From positions 1 through 12,343 of the forward strand of contig JAEWWY010000037.1 of assembly GCA_023458835.1 (NCBI GenBank): 12,343 nt of DNA, given 5' to 3'. This document shows, piece by piece, positions 1 through 5,705 of this stretch. Under the pieces are notes generated by a model. It saw nothing but the letters and a program-made list of their open reading frames with translations. It was not told the origin of the DNA and made no database searches. The translations under genes were made by a program, and so were the position numbers. The stretch comes from Bacillota bacterium. Lineage in GTDB: Bacteria > Bacillota > Clostridia > Christensenellales > Aristaeellaceae. Numbering within the stretch: the stretch's first letter is position 1; every line of letters starts with the position of its first letter.

Positions 1-705
1 GTAGAGAACGTGGTGTATGATCCCGAAACCCGCGAATTGGATTTTGACGATGAGTCCCTGACCGAGAATACCCGCGTTGGCTATCCGGTGGAATTCATCT
101 CCAATACCGTTATCCCCGGCGTAGGCGGCCATCCCAAAACCGTGATCTTCCTCACCGCCGATGCGTTTGGTGTGCTGCCTCCCGTGGCCAAGCTCACCCG
201 CGAAGCCGCCATGTTCCACTATGTCAGCGGCTATACCGCCCGCCTGGCCGGCACCGAGCGCGGCGTCACCGAGCCCCAGGCTACCTTCTCCACCTGCTTT
301 GGCGCGCCCTTCCTGCCCCTGCCCGCCACAAGGTACGCGGAACTTCTGGGCAAGTATATCGACAAGTACAACGCCAACGTATACCTGGTGAACACCGGCT
401 GGTCCGGCGGCCCTGCCAGCGGCAGCGGCAAGCGCATGAAGCTGCCCCTGACCCGTGCCATGGTTACGGCTTGCTTGAATGGCGAGATCGAAAAGAGCGA
501 ATTTGTGCTGGATCCCAGCTTCAATGTGCTGGTGCCCACCACCTGCCCCGGCGTGCCGGATGAGGTGCTTTCTCCCCGTTTGACTTGGGCGGACAAAGCC
601 GCTTACGACGATGCCGCCAAGAAATTGGCTGCCCAGTTCCGTAAGAACTTTGAGAAGTATCCGAACATGCCCAAGGAAGTTGTGGATGCTGCCCCCCAAG
701 GCTGA
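1..705 (+). CDS. pckA: Phosphoenolpyruvate carboxykinase (ATP), C-terminal part
   Basis: Interconverts oxaloacetate + ATP and PEP + CO2 + ADP in the cytoplasm; in fermenters it often runs toward oxaloacetate. The reading frame is open from base 1 (V-E-N-V-V-Y-D...), so the true start lies upstream and about 234 C-terminal residues are present. Family signatures visible are LTENTRVGYPVEFI near 55-105, GTERGVTEPQ at 250-279 followed by ATFSTCFGAPF, and VYLVNTGWSGG ending at 411, then the closing NFEKY segment. These match the ATP-dependent (not GTP-dependent) family. The loop between NTGWSGG and GKRMKL reads PASGS, about one residue longer than the PYGV I expect there. The stop codon at 703-705 lies inside the stem of a terminator-like hairpin. 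Identification is firm; the direction of the reaction is inference. Confidence 0.95.
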   Translation, partial: VENVVYDPETRELDFDDESLTENTRVGYPVEFISNTVIPGVGGHPKTVIFLTADAFGVLPPVAKLTREAAMFHYVSGYTARLAGTERGVTEPQATFSTCFGAPFLPLPATRYAELLGKYIDKYNANVYLVNTGWSGGPASGSGKRMKLPLTRAMVTACLNGEIEKSEFVLDPSFNVLVPTTCPGVPDEVLSPRLTWADKAAYDDAAKKLAAQFRKNFEKYPNMPKEVVDAAPQG

Positions 706-738
706 TGCCTTTTGATCAAACAGGCATCGGCTTGCTTT
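699..738 (+). terminator. Terminator-like hairpin overlapping the pckA stop codon
   Basis: Bases 699-710 pair with 722-733 (12 bp including two G-U pairs) around an 11-base loop, tttgatcaaac. A modestly T-rich tail, gctttg, follows. The TGA stop of pckA (703-705) lies in the left arm. The tail is weak, so termination may be partial. Confidence 0.5.
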
Positions 739-766
739 GACCGGCCTTTGCACGATGTGCTTGTAT
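737..766 (+). promoter_or_regulatory. Possible promoter upstream of a putative small RNA
   Basis: TTGACC (737-742) and TTGTAT (761-766) are separated by 18 bases, and a TGC extended -10 lies just before the -10. The -10 matches consensus at only 3 of 6 bases, so this is tentative. Its predicted start, about 773, falls inside the 768-799 hairpin, which weakens the case. Confidence 0.25.
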
Positions 767-767
767 G

Positions 768-799
768 CCAAGGCAAGGGGATTTAGCCCCTTGCCTTGG
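768..799 (+). repeat. Perfect 13-bp inverted repeat with 6-base loop
   Basis: Bases 768-780 (ccaaggcaagggg) are exactly complementary to 787-799, with loop atttag. There is no T-tract on either strand, so it is not a standard intrinsic terminator. It could be a structured RNA element, a processing site or a protein-binding palindrome. Confidence 0.7.
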
Positions 800-937
800 G
801 CAGACGGCCGGCGGATCGTGTTTAAGGAAAGTATCTTTGGCAGAATCCTTCCGGAACCACCGCGCATGTTACTGGTTTCGGGTTTGCAGCCGGAGGGATG
901 CGCCCTTGCGGCACCTCTGAAAAGTTTTTTGTCTTAT

Positions 938-969
938 GCGGCAGGCCTAGTGGCCTGCCGCTTTGTGTT
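938..969 (+). terminator. Intrinsic terminator, possible 3' end of a small RNA
   Basis: A perfect 10-bp stem (938-947 with 952-961) closes a TAGT loop and is followed by the T-rich tail tttgtgtt. It lies 233 bases after the pckA stop and 220 bases before the next gene. It therefore either backs up the weak pckA terminator or ends a separate short transcript. Confidence 0.7.
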
Positions 970-1022
970 GAATAAGGAATGAAGTTTTGCCGGCAAGGCA
1001 ACAATAGCCATTGTACTGCTTT

Positions 1023-1053
1023 GAAAGAGATTGATGATCTGCCGGGGATTATG
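1023..1053 (+). promoter_or_regulatory. Weak forespore sigma-factor-like promoter candidate
   Basis: GGGGATTATG at 1044-1053 resembles the sigma-F -10 pattern GGnnAnaHTR (one mismatch). GAAAG at 1023-1027, 16 bases upstream, fits the -35 poorly. In Bacillus subtilis the ytfI/ytfJ genes and dacF belong to the sigma-F regulon, which is the only reason to favour this. I saw no good sigma-A promoter before 1182. Confidence 0.2.
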
Positions 1054-1181
1054 CAATTCGTTGCCTCTGCAGTTGAGAAAATCACCGGGGCAATGGGAGG
1101 GGCCGCAGTTCCCTCTTTCTTGAAATCGTCTCGGCCGGCTGGGCGGGCACTTGCGCAGCAAGCAAGGATAGGGGGCGGGCT

Positions 1182-1811
1182 ATGGCGTTTTTAGGCATTT
1201 TTATGGCGGTGTACGCTATGCTCATCACTCCCTTGCATCTTCGGGTGGATGTGGCTGCGGGCAAGCATCTGTCCGGCGCAATGGTGCTGCACATCTGGGG
1301 GCTTCGGCTGCAGGCGAATCTGGGCTTGGTGCGGGATGATGCGGGGCAGTTGCATCTGGCGCTGCGGATGAAAGGCAGCCCCAAGGAGCACAGCGGCAGC
1401 GTGGTGAACACGTGGCATCGGGGGATACAGGCTGTGCGCTTTATCAGGGAGACGGAATGGGCACGAACGTTTTTGTCAAGAACCGTCACCCTTTTGCATG
1501 TGGGGCTGCAGGCACGGCTCGGTTTCCCCGATGCGGCCCAAACCGCCTTATCTGCCGGCGCGGCATCCATCCTTCTGGATATATGGCGGCACAAGCTGAA
1601 AATCCGGGGTATACCCTGCACCTTGCAGGCCTGGCCGGATTTTGCAGGCAATCCGTGCGCCGCCCAGCTTTCCTGCATATTGTTTATGCGGCTGGGCAAC
1701 CTACTGGTCGGATGCGTATTGGCAGGCTTTACCGTATGGGCAGCCCGCAGGAGGCAGAAAAAATGGAATCGCGAGGAGGAGCGCGCATGGAGCACCCCAT
1801 CGGAAACATGA
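1182..1811 (+). CDS. DUF2953 (YtfI-like) membrane protein
   Basis: A 209-residue protein of unknown biochemical role. DUF2953 proteins commonly sit just upstream of ytfJ/gerW in Firmicutes, as here, and the pair is linked to sporulation in Bacillus. A hydrophobic N-terminus (residues 1-20, MAFLGIFMAVYAML...) is followed by a polar region. The family-like segment ARLGFPDAAQTALSAGAAS lies at 111-129, PDF at 152-154, a second hydrophobic helix at about 168-187, then a basic tail (ARRRQKKWNR). The start ATG follows a purine-rich aggggg stretch. The 3' end overlaps the next gene by 25 bases, so the two are probably translationally coupled. Sequence divergence is high, and the family call rests on this motif, the topology and the neighbour. 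Confidence 0.7.
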   Translation: MAFLGIFMAVYAMLITPLHLRVDVAAGKHLSGAMVLHIWGLRLQANLGLVRDDAGQLHLALRMKGSPKEHSGSVVNTWHRGIQAVRFIRETEWARTFLSRTVTLLHVGLQARLGFPDAAQTALSAGAASILLDIWRHKLKIRGIPCTLQAWPDFAGNPCAAQLSCILFMRLGNLLVGCVLAGFTVWAARRRQKKWNREEERAWSTPSET

Positions 1812-2317
1812 TGCAGACCACCATGGAAAACATCAAGGACATGGTGGATGTAAATACCGTCATCGGTGATCCCGTCAGCACCGCGGAAGGCATGACGGTG
1901 ATACCCGTTTCCAAGGTCAGCTTTGGCTTTGTGGCCGGGGGCGGGGAATATGGCGCGGATGAGAAGGGCAAGGTCCATCCGCCACAGGGGTTTGAAGGGA
2001 AGATGCCCTTTGCCGGAGGCTCGGGAGCAGGCGTATCCGTGCAGCCGGTAGGATTTCTGGTGGTGGGAAACGGCACCGTGAAAATGCTCCCGGCCCAGCC
2101 CGTCACCATGGCTGACCGCATGGTGGAACTTTTGCCCCAGGTGGTGGAGGATGTGAAATCCATTTTCCATAGCGAGGACAGGGGCAAGGAAGGAAAATCA
2201 AGGCACATTCCCGTCGGCCAGGGAAGCGGTTCGGGGCGTGAAGACAGGCAGGATGGTCCGGGTCTGAATCAAATGGGCCGGGGGGCGCCTGCTTCCTATG
2301 ATGACAGGATGTCTTGA
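1787..2317 (+). CDS. ytfJ: GerW family sporulation protein (YtfJ-like)
   Basis: 176 residues. The conserved core runs from MEHPIGNMM through DVNTVIGDPV (21-30), VIPVSKVSFGFVAGGGEYG (38-56), PFAGGSGAGVSVQPVGFLVV (74-93) to the end helix VELLPQVVEDVKSIF (113-127), the standard GerW/YtfJ layout. In Bacillus the family is made in the forespore and affects spore germination; the exact mechanism is not known to me. The first 127 residues cover the family core. The remaining 49 are a low-complexity Gly/Arg/Asp tail without a recognised motif. The start at 1787 has GAGGAGGA (1773-1780) six bases upstream and matches the family N-terminus. An alternative in-frame ATG at 1763 has its own AGGAGG (1749-1754) eight bases upstream and would add eight residues. 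Confidence 0.88.
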   Translation: MEHPIGNMMQTTMENIKDMVDVNTVIGDPVSTAEGMTVIPVSKVSFGFVAGGGEYGADEKGKVHPPQGFEGKMPFAGGSGAGVSVQPVGFLVVGNGTVKMLPAQPVTMADRMVELLPQVVEDVKSIFHSEDRGKEGKSRHIPVGQGSGSGREDRQDGPGLNQMGRGAPASYDDRMS

Positions 2318-2342
2318 TAAAGCCTTATCCGGGAGGAAACGC

Positions 2343-3497
2343 ATGGCTGGTCGGAAAGCTGCGGGAATTTTAGCGGCGGCGGTGTGCCTGATTTTTCCCT
2401 GGAGCGCTTTGGCGCAGGAGGAGACGGCTGAAGTTTTTACGGCTTCCGCGAAGGCGGCAGTTTTGATAGAACAGCAGACAGGCCTGGTGCTGTATGCACA
2501 GAATGAGAACGCGCCTTTACCCATGGCCTCTACCACCAAGGTAATGACGGCGCTTTTGACGCTGGAATACGGGCGGTTGGACGAGGTGGTCACTACCGGC
2601 AGGAATGCCTTTGGCGTGCCGGGTACCAGCATTTATCTGTCACTTAATGAAAAGCTGACGTTGGAGCAGATGCTCTACGGACTGATGCTGGCCAGCGGAA
2701 ATGACGCGGCGGTGGCGATAGCGGAGCATATCGGCGGTTCGGTGGACAATTTTTGCAGGAAGATGACGGAGCGGGCCGCAGAACTGGGCTGCCGGGATAC
2801 CGTGTTCAAAACGCCGCATGGCTTGCCCAACAGCCTCCATCATACCACTGCCTACGATCTGGCGCTGATCGCGAGAGAAGCCATGAAGTATCCGCTCTTT
2901 CGCAAGATCGTATCCACCCAGCGGGGAACCATCCCCTGGGAAGGGCGGAGCTACAGCAGAGTTCTCAACAATAAAAACAGGCTCCTGTCCACCTATGAGG
3001 GAGCCACAGGCATCAAGACCGGCTATACCAAGGCGGCAGGCCGATGCCTTGTATTCGGTGCGGAGCGGGACGGGCTGGAAGTGGTGGGCGTGGTGCTCAA
3101 CTGCCCCGATTGGTTCGACGAGGCAGCCAAGGTGATGGATTATGGCTTTGCCAATTACCGCTACGTACTGATGCTGGCGGACGGAGAGCAGGTGCGCAGC
3201 CTGCCTGTTACCGGCGGCGATCAAAAGGAAGTGGCGGTGCGGATTCACGGTGATCTGGCGGCGCCCGTTTCCGGAGACAACTGGCCGCTGATGGAATTTG
3301 ATTTGCCTGATTCCCTGACGGCAGGCATCCATGAGGGGCAGGTGATAGGAGCCGCGAGGCTTACCCAAAACGGCCAGGTGCTGGTGGAACGGCCGCTGGT
3401 AGCTGCAGGCGAGGTGGCCCCCCGTACCTTTCGGTCAGGCATCGGAAGAATCTTTGAACAATGGCTCCTTGTGGGGGGAGATGGGCTGGCGCAATAG
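2343..3497 (+). CDS. dacF: Serine D-alanyl-D-alanine carboxypeptidase (DacF/PBP5-type), anchor out of frame
   Basis: Low-molecular-weight penicillin-binding protein (peptidase S11) that removes the terminal D-Ala from peptidoglycan pentapeptides outside the membrane. A signal peptide spans residues 1-24 with probable cleavage at ALA|Q. All three active-site motifs are present: SxxK at S63-T-T-K66, SGN at 118-120 and KTG at 225-227. A C-terminal beta domain (about 285-365) follows. The start ATG at 2343 has GGGAGGA five bases upstream; an upstream in-frame ATG (2298) lies inside ytfJ and lacks such a site. The product ends at 384 residues as ...WLLVGGDGLAQ, without the usual membrane anchor. 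A hydrophobic anchor-like stretch continues in the +1 frame after the GGGGGG run at 3473-3478. It is probably cotranscribed with ytfI/ytfJ. Confidence 0.92.
   Translation: MAGRKAAGILAAAVCLIFPWSALAQEETAEVFTASAKAAVLIEQQTGLVLYAQNENAPLPMASTTKVMTALLTLEYGRLDEVVTTGRNAFGVPGTSIYLSLNEKLTLEQMLYGLMLASGNDAAVAIAEHIGGSVDNFCRKMTERAAELGCRDTVFKTPHGLPNSLHHTTAYDLALIAREAMKYPLFRKIVSTQRGTIPWEGRSYSRVLNNKNRLLSTYEGATGIKTGYTKAAGRCLVFGAERDGLEVVGVVLNCPDWFDEAAKVMDYGFANYRYVLMLADGEQVRSLPVTGGDQKEVAVRIHGDLAAPVSGDNWPLMEFDLPDSLTAGIHEGQVIGAARLTQNGQVLVERPLVAAGEVAPRTFRSGIGRIFEQWLLVGGDGLAQ
3473..3478 (+). repeat. G6 homopolymer at a frame junction
   Basis: Six consecutive G near the end of the carboxypeptidase gene. If the run held five G, the reading frame would pass directly into the membrane-segment ORF at 3481-3576 and give a protein of about 410 residues with a C-terminal anchor. 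With six G the protein ends at 3497. Confidence 0.8.
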
Positions 3498-3576
3498 CGG
3501 AGCGGTGGTGCTGCTCATCGTTTTTGTTGCCTTGCTTTTGCTCATATGGCGCCGCCTGGTGAAAAAGTTCTGGTAG
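3481..3576 (+). CDS. Short membrane-segment ORF; likely displaced C-terminal anchor of the carboxypeptidase
   Basis: 31 residues: MGWRNSG, then a long hydrophobic helix (about 8-22, AVVLLIVFVALLLLI), then the basic end WRRLVKKFW. It overlaps the end of the D,D-carboxypeptidase by 17 bases in the +1 frame. The charge pattern (hydrophobic helix then Arg/Lys) is that of a membrane anchor with its C-terminus in the cytoplasm, which S11 carboxypeptidases normally carry at this end. A purine-rich ggggggag abuts the ATG with almost no spacing, so independent initiation would be poor. I think it is the rest of the upstream gene, split by a one-base difference in the G6 run. It could alternatively be a separate translationally coupled miniprotein. 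Confidence 0.6.
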   Translation: MGWRNSGAVVLLIVFVALLLLIWRRLVKKFW

Positions 3577-3593
3577 TCCTTGCTTGCAATCTG

Positions 3594-3632
3594 ACCCGCC
3601 TTCCGGCATGGATGCCGAAAGGCGGGTTTTTC
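3594..3632 (+). terminator. Strong intrinsic terminator
   Basis: cccgcctt (3595-3602) pairs with aaggcggg (3619-3626). Inner ccggcat/atgccg pairing extends the stem, and TTTTT follows from 3627. It ends the ytfI-ytfJ-dacF operon. Confidence 0.92.
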
Positions 3633-3670
3633 AGTTTTGATTAGGAGTTGATTAGAATTTGCTATACTGC

Positions 3671-3699
3671 TTGACACATAGTATTGTGCGATGTATGAT
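3671..3699 (+). promoter_or_regulatory. Near-consensus sigma-A promoter of the padR operon
   Basis: TTGACA (3671-3676), a 17-base spacer and TATGAT (3694-3699). The ribosome binding site GGAGGTGAT (3711-3719) precedes the ATG at 3723. The predicted transcript has a short leader of roughly 17-20 bases. Confidence 0.9.
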
Positions 3700-3707
3700 A
3701 CTGTGCG
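3681..3707 (+). repeat. Imperfect repeat over the -10, possible PadR operator
   Basis: gtattgtgcg (3681-3690) and atactgtgcg (3698-3707) are direct repeats matching at 8 of 10 bases. Short inverted arms agtat (3680-3684) and atact (3698-3702) also flank the spacer and -10. The position over the -10 suits repression by the first gene of the operon. Binding is inference. Confidence 0.4.
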
Positions 3708-3722
3708 TCGGGAGGTGATGCC

Positions 3723-4034
3723 ATGGATGTTCAGTTGAAGCGGGGTCTGCTGGAAAGCTGCGTGCTTTCCCTGCTTTCAAGAGAAGATTCCTATGGCTAT
3801 CAGCTTATCAAGGATATATCCGGTGTCATAGAAATATCCGAATCCACCTTGTATCCCATCTTGAGAAGGCTGGAAAGCGCGCAGTGCCTCCGCATTTATA
3901 CCAGGGAGCATGACGGGCGGCTGCGCAAGTACTACACCATCACCCAGGCGGGCCGGGAGAGAATCGATGAATTTTTGACCGACTGGATGGACGTAATGAA
4001 GGTTTACGATTTTATCAGGAGGGTAGGACGATGA
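3723..4034 (+). CDS. PadR family transcriptional regulator
   Basis: 103 residues, the size of a short PadR (subfamily 2) repressor with a single winged helix-turn-helix. Visible signatures are SYGYQLI (23-29), the recognition helix STLYPILRRLE (41-51) and the wing RKYYTITQAG (68-77), followed by a C-terminal dimerisation helix. Such regulators usually repress their own operon and are released by envelope stress or small ligands. Here the promoter overlaps repeated sequence at 3681-3707, which fits autoregulation. The gene overlaps the next by four bases (ATGA at 4031), so the three genes of the unit are tightly coupled. The effector cannot be inferred. Confidence 0.95.
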   Translation: MDVQLKRGLLESCVLSLLSREDSYGYQLIKDISGVIEISESTLYPILRRLESAQCLRIYTREHDGRLRKYYTITQAGRERIDEFLTDWMDVMKVYDFIRRVGR

Positions 4035-4609
4035 CGCGGGATCAATTTCTTGAGGGGCTGAGGCAGGAACTGCGTGGCCTGCCCAGTCAGGAAATAGAAC
4101 AAACGGTCCACTACTATTCGGAAATCATTTCCGATCGTATGGAAGAAGGCATGACCGAAGAGCAGGCTGTGGCAAAAATGGAGCCCATGCACGTGATTGC
4201 CGGGCGGGTGGCGGCGGACTTCAAGGGCGCCGCGGTGCCAAGGGCCAGGCTATCCGGCCTCATGGTCGCACTGATCATCCTGGGCTTTCCGCTATGGTTT
4301 CCGCTGCTGATAACAGGCGCGGCGCTGATGATGGTAGCGCTGACGCTGGTATGGGTGATCGTTTTGGTGCTCTGGGCGGTTTGCCTGGCGCTGTTCTCAG
4401 GCGGTATGGCTGCAATCATCACGCTGTTTACCGGCGGCTTCCACTTGGGATTGTCGGTGGTTGGGCAGATAGGCCTGGGCATGGCGGCCATGGGGCTTTC
4501 CATCTTTCTGTTCTATGGGGCAAAGGGGGCCATTCCCCTGGCCACGGGCGCAACGCTGAGCTTGGTATCACGTATTAAAAAAGGATTTGTCAGGAGGGGA
4601 ATTGTATGA
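4031..4609 (+). CDS. HAAS/DUF1700 signalling membrane protein
   Basis: 192 residues. The N-terminal 65 residues form the HAAS-type helical domain (MTRDQFLEGLRQELRGLP, then EIEQTVHYYSEIISDRMEEGMTEEQAV), known from proteins encoded next to PadR regulators. Several hydrophobic helices follow, roughly at 75-95, 97-121, 124-136 and 138-163, with a short basic C-terminus (RIKKGFVRRG). PadR-HAAS-DUF4097 strings recur in Firmicutes, and the HAAS domain is thought to couple envelope state to the PadR partner. No catalytic residues are apparent. It overlaps the genes on both sides by four bases (ATGA). Confidence 0.9.
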   Translation: MTRDQFLEGLRQELRGLPSQEIEQTVHYYSEIISDRMEEGMTEEQAVAKMEPMHVIAGRVAADFKGAAVPRARLSGLMVALIILGFPLWFPLLITGAALMMVALTLVWVIVLVLWAVCLALFSGGMAAIITLFTGGFHLGLSVVGQIGLGMAAMGLSIFLFYGAKGAIPLATGATLSLVSRIKKGFVRRGIV

Positions 4610-5529
4610 ACAGGAAGAATACCGTTTTGAAAATGGCAGGCATACTGCTGGTGGCCGGCCTGGTGCTGTATTTTGTAGGCATCGTGGCTTTTCCCTTCCA
4701 GCATCCTATTGCCTCCCATGCTCTCGTGCAGAGCGGCAAGGCGATGGAGCTTGCATACGAAAGGGAAGACTATGCCGTCCATGCGGAAGGGATCACGGAA
4801 GTCAGGATCCGGACCCGGAACATGCCCATTACGGTGACACCTTCCAACGATGGTGAAATCACCCTTCATTACTATACGTGTGAAACGGACCCATATGAGG
4901 TATCTCTGGATGGCGGCGTTCTGACGCTTAAGTACAAATACGACAATCTTTTCAACGCAGGCAGTTGGTTTTCCGGCTCCACTATTTTCAACGTGATCCA
5001 TAATACGAACCCCAGGGTGGAGGTGGCCGTGCCTGAAGCGTATGCCGGGGCGCTGCAGTTGGATACCTCCAACGCTTCCGTGAGTGTATCCGGCCTCACT
5101 GCGGCGGGGGATGTACGAATCGATACTTCCAACTCGCCCATTGAAGTAAGCAACGCTTCCGCCACGATGCTCAGCGCCCATACCTCCAATGGCGCGGTAA
5201 CGCTGGACAAGGTGGTCGTTTCCGGCACGGTGGACATGAAATCTTCCAACAGCTCACTCACGGCCAGGCAGGTGGCGGCAAAGGATAAGCTGCGCTTGGA
5301 CACGTCCAACGGCCGCATTGTGGTGGATCAGGTGACATCCGCGGCCATCGAACTGAAAAGCTCCAACGCTTCCATCTCTGGCAGCGTGGGCGGCAAGCGG
5401 TCGGATTACACCATTTCCTCCGATACCTCCAACGCCGATGACAACCTGGGTGATGGCGGAAAAGGCCCGTCCAGGCTGACGGTGAACACCTCCAACGGCG
5501 CCATCAATATCAGCTTCCTGGGAGAATGA
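4606..5529 (+). CDS. DUF4097 beta-repeat envelope protein
   Basis: 307 residues. One N-terminal membrane helix (about 8-29) with basic residues before it should anchor the protein with the rest outside. From residue 150 on it is built of repeats centred on TSN/SSN, at 154, 174, 193, 213, 233, 252, 274 and 295. The spacing is 19-22 residues, typical of the DUF4097 (putative adhesin-like) beta-helix, in which each repeat is one turn. The last copy ends just before the C-terminus (ISFLGE). The function of the family is not established; a role in sensing or stabilising the envelope is suggested by its PadR and HAAS partners. GAGGGGAA at 4593-4600, six bases before the ATG, supports the start. Confidence 0.92.
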   Translation: MNRKNTVLKMAGILLVAGLVLYFVGIVAFPFQHPIASHALVQSGKAMELAYEREDYAVHAEGITEVRIRTRNMPITVTPSNDGEITLHYYTCETDPYEVSLDGGVLTLKYKYDNLFNAGSWFSGSTIFNVIHNTNPRVEVAVPEAYAGALQLDTSNASVSVSGLTAAGDVRIDTSNSPIEVSNASATMLSAHTSNGAVTLDKVVVSGTVDMKSSNSSLTARQVAAKDKLRLDTSNGRIVVDQVTSAAIELKSSNASISGSVGGKRSDYTISSDTSNADDNLGDGGKGPSRLTVNTSNGAINISFLGE

Positions 5530-5543
5530 ACCATATCTTCCTG

Positions 5544-5578
5544 AAGGCCCCGCCCAGCCGGCGGGGCTTTGTTTTTTT
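5544..5578 (+). terminator. Strong intrinsic terminator after the DUF4097 gene
   Basis: Bases 5544-5554 pair with 5560-5570 (GC-rich, 11 bp with one G-U pair), loop cagcc, followed by gTTTTTTT to 5578. Confidence 0.95.
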
Positions 5579-5633
5579 CTGCTTATTTGCAGGAAAGCTT
5601 TATACCGGGATAATGAAAATGACATCGCAAAGC

Positions 5634-5662
5634 TTGTATTTTGTCGTTTTTTTTGGTATGCT
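5634..5662 (+). promoter_or_regulatory. Probable promoter of the acetyltransferase gene
   Basis: TTGTAT (5634-5639), a 17-base spacer and TATGCT (5657-5662) with a TGG extended -10. A second candidate, TTGCAG (5587-5592), 16 bases, GATAAT (5609-5614), lies just upstream. Which of the two is used cannot be decided from sequence. Confidence 0.55.
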
Positions 5663-5705
5663 GGCAAAGGCATTGGAGACCCTCCGGCCATAAAGGAGAT
5701 GCGGC

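Larger units (their letters stand above)
706..1181 (+). other. Gap of 476 bases between pckA and the ytfI-like gene
   Basis: No convincing protein gene is seen. Two open frames (737-982 and 979-1194) lack a usable ribosome binding site and any recognisable domain. The gap holds a 13-bp perfect hairpin (768-799), a strong terminator (938-969) and a possible promoter (737-766). From about 970 to 1181 I see only a weak forespore-sigma-like -10 (1044-1053) and the ribosome binding site of the next gene. Confidence 0.6.

Noticed and set aside
737..982. 81-residue open frame in the gap after pckA
   Set aside because: No ribosome binding site, no recognisable motif, and it reads through a strong terminator stem at 938-961.
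979..1194. 71-residue open frame ending inside the DUF2953 gene
   Set aside because: The aagga before its ATG is too close, composition is not gene-like and there is no motif; kept only as a remote possibility.
1082..2170. 362-residue open frame on the minus strand
   Set aside because: Antisense to the DUF2953 and GerW genes, both supported by family motifs and ribosome binding sites; low-complexity translation without a domain.
4606..5529. Recurring TCCAAC as a possible CRISPR or DNA repeat array
   Set aside because: The repeats are explained by the TSN/SSN protein repeats in one reading frame; there are no unique spacers of constant length.
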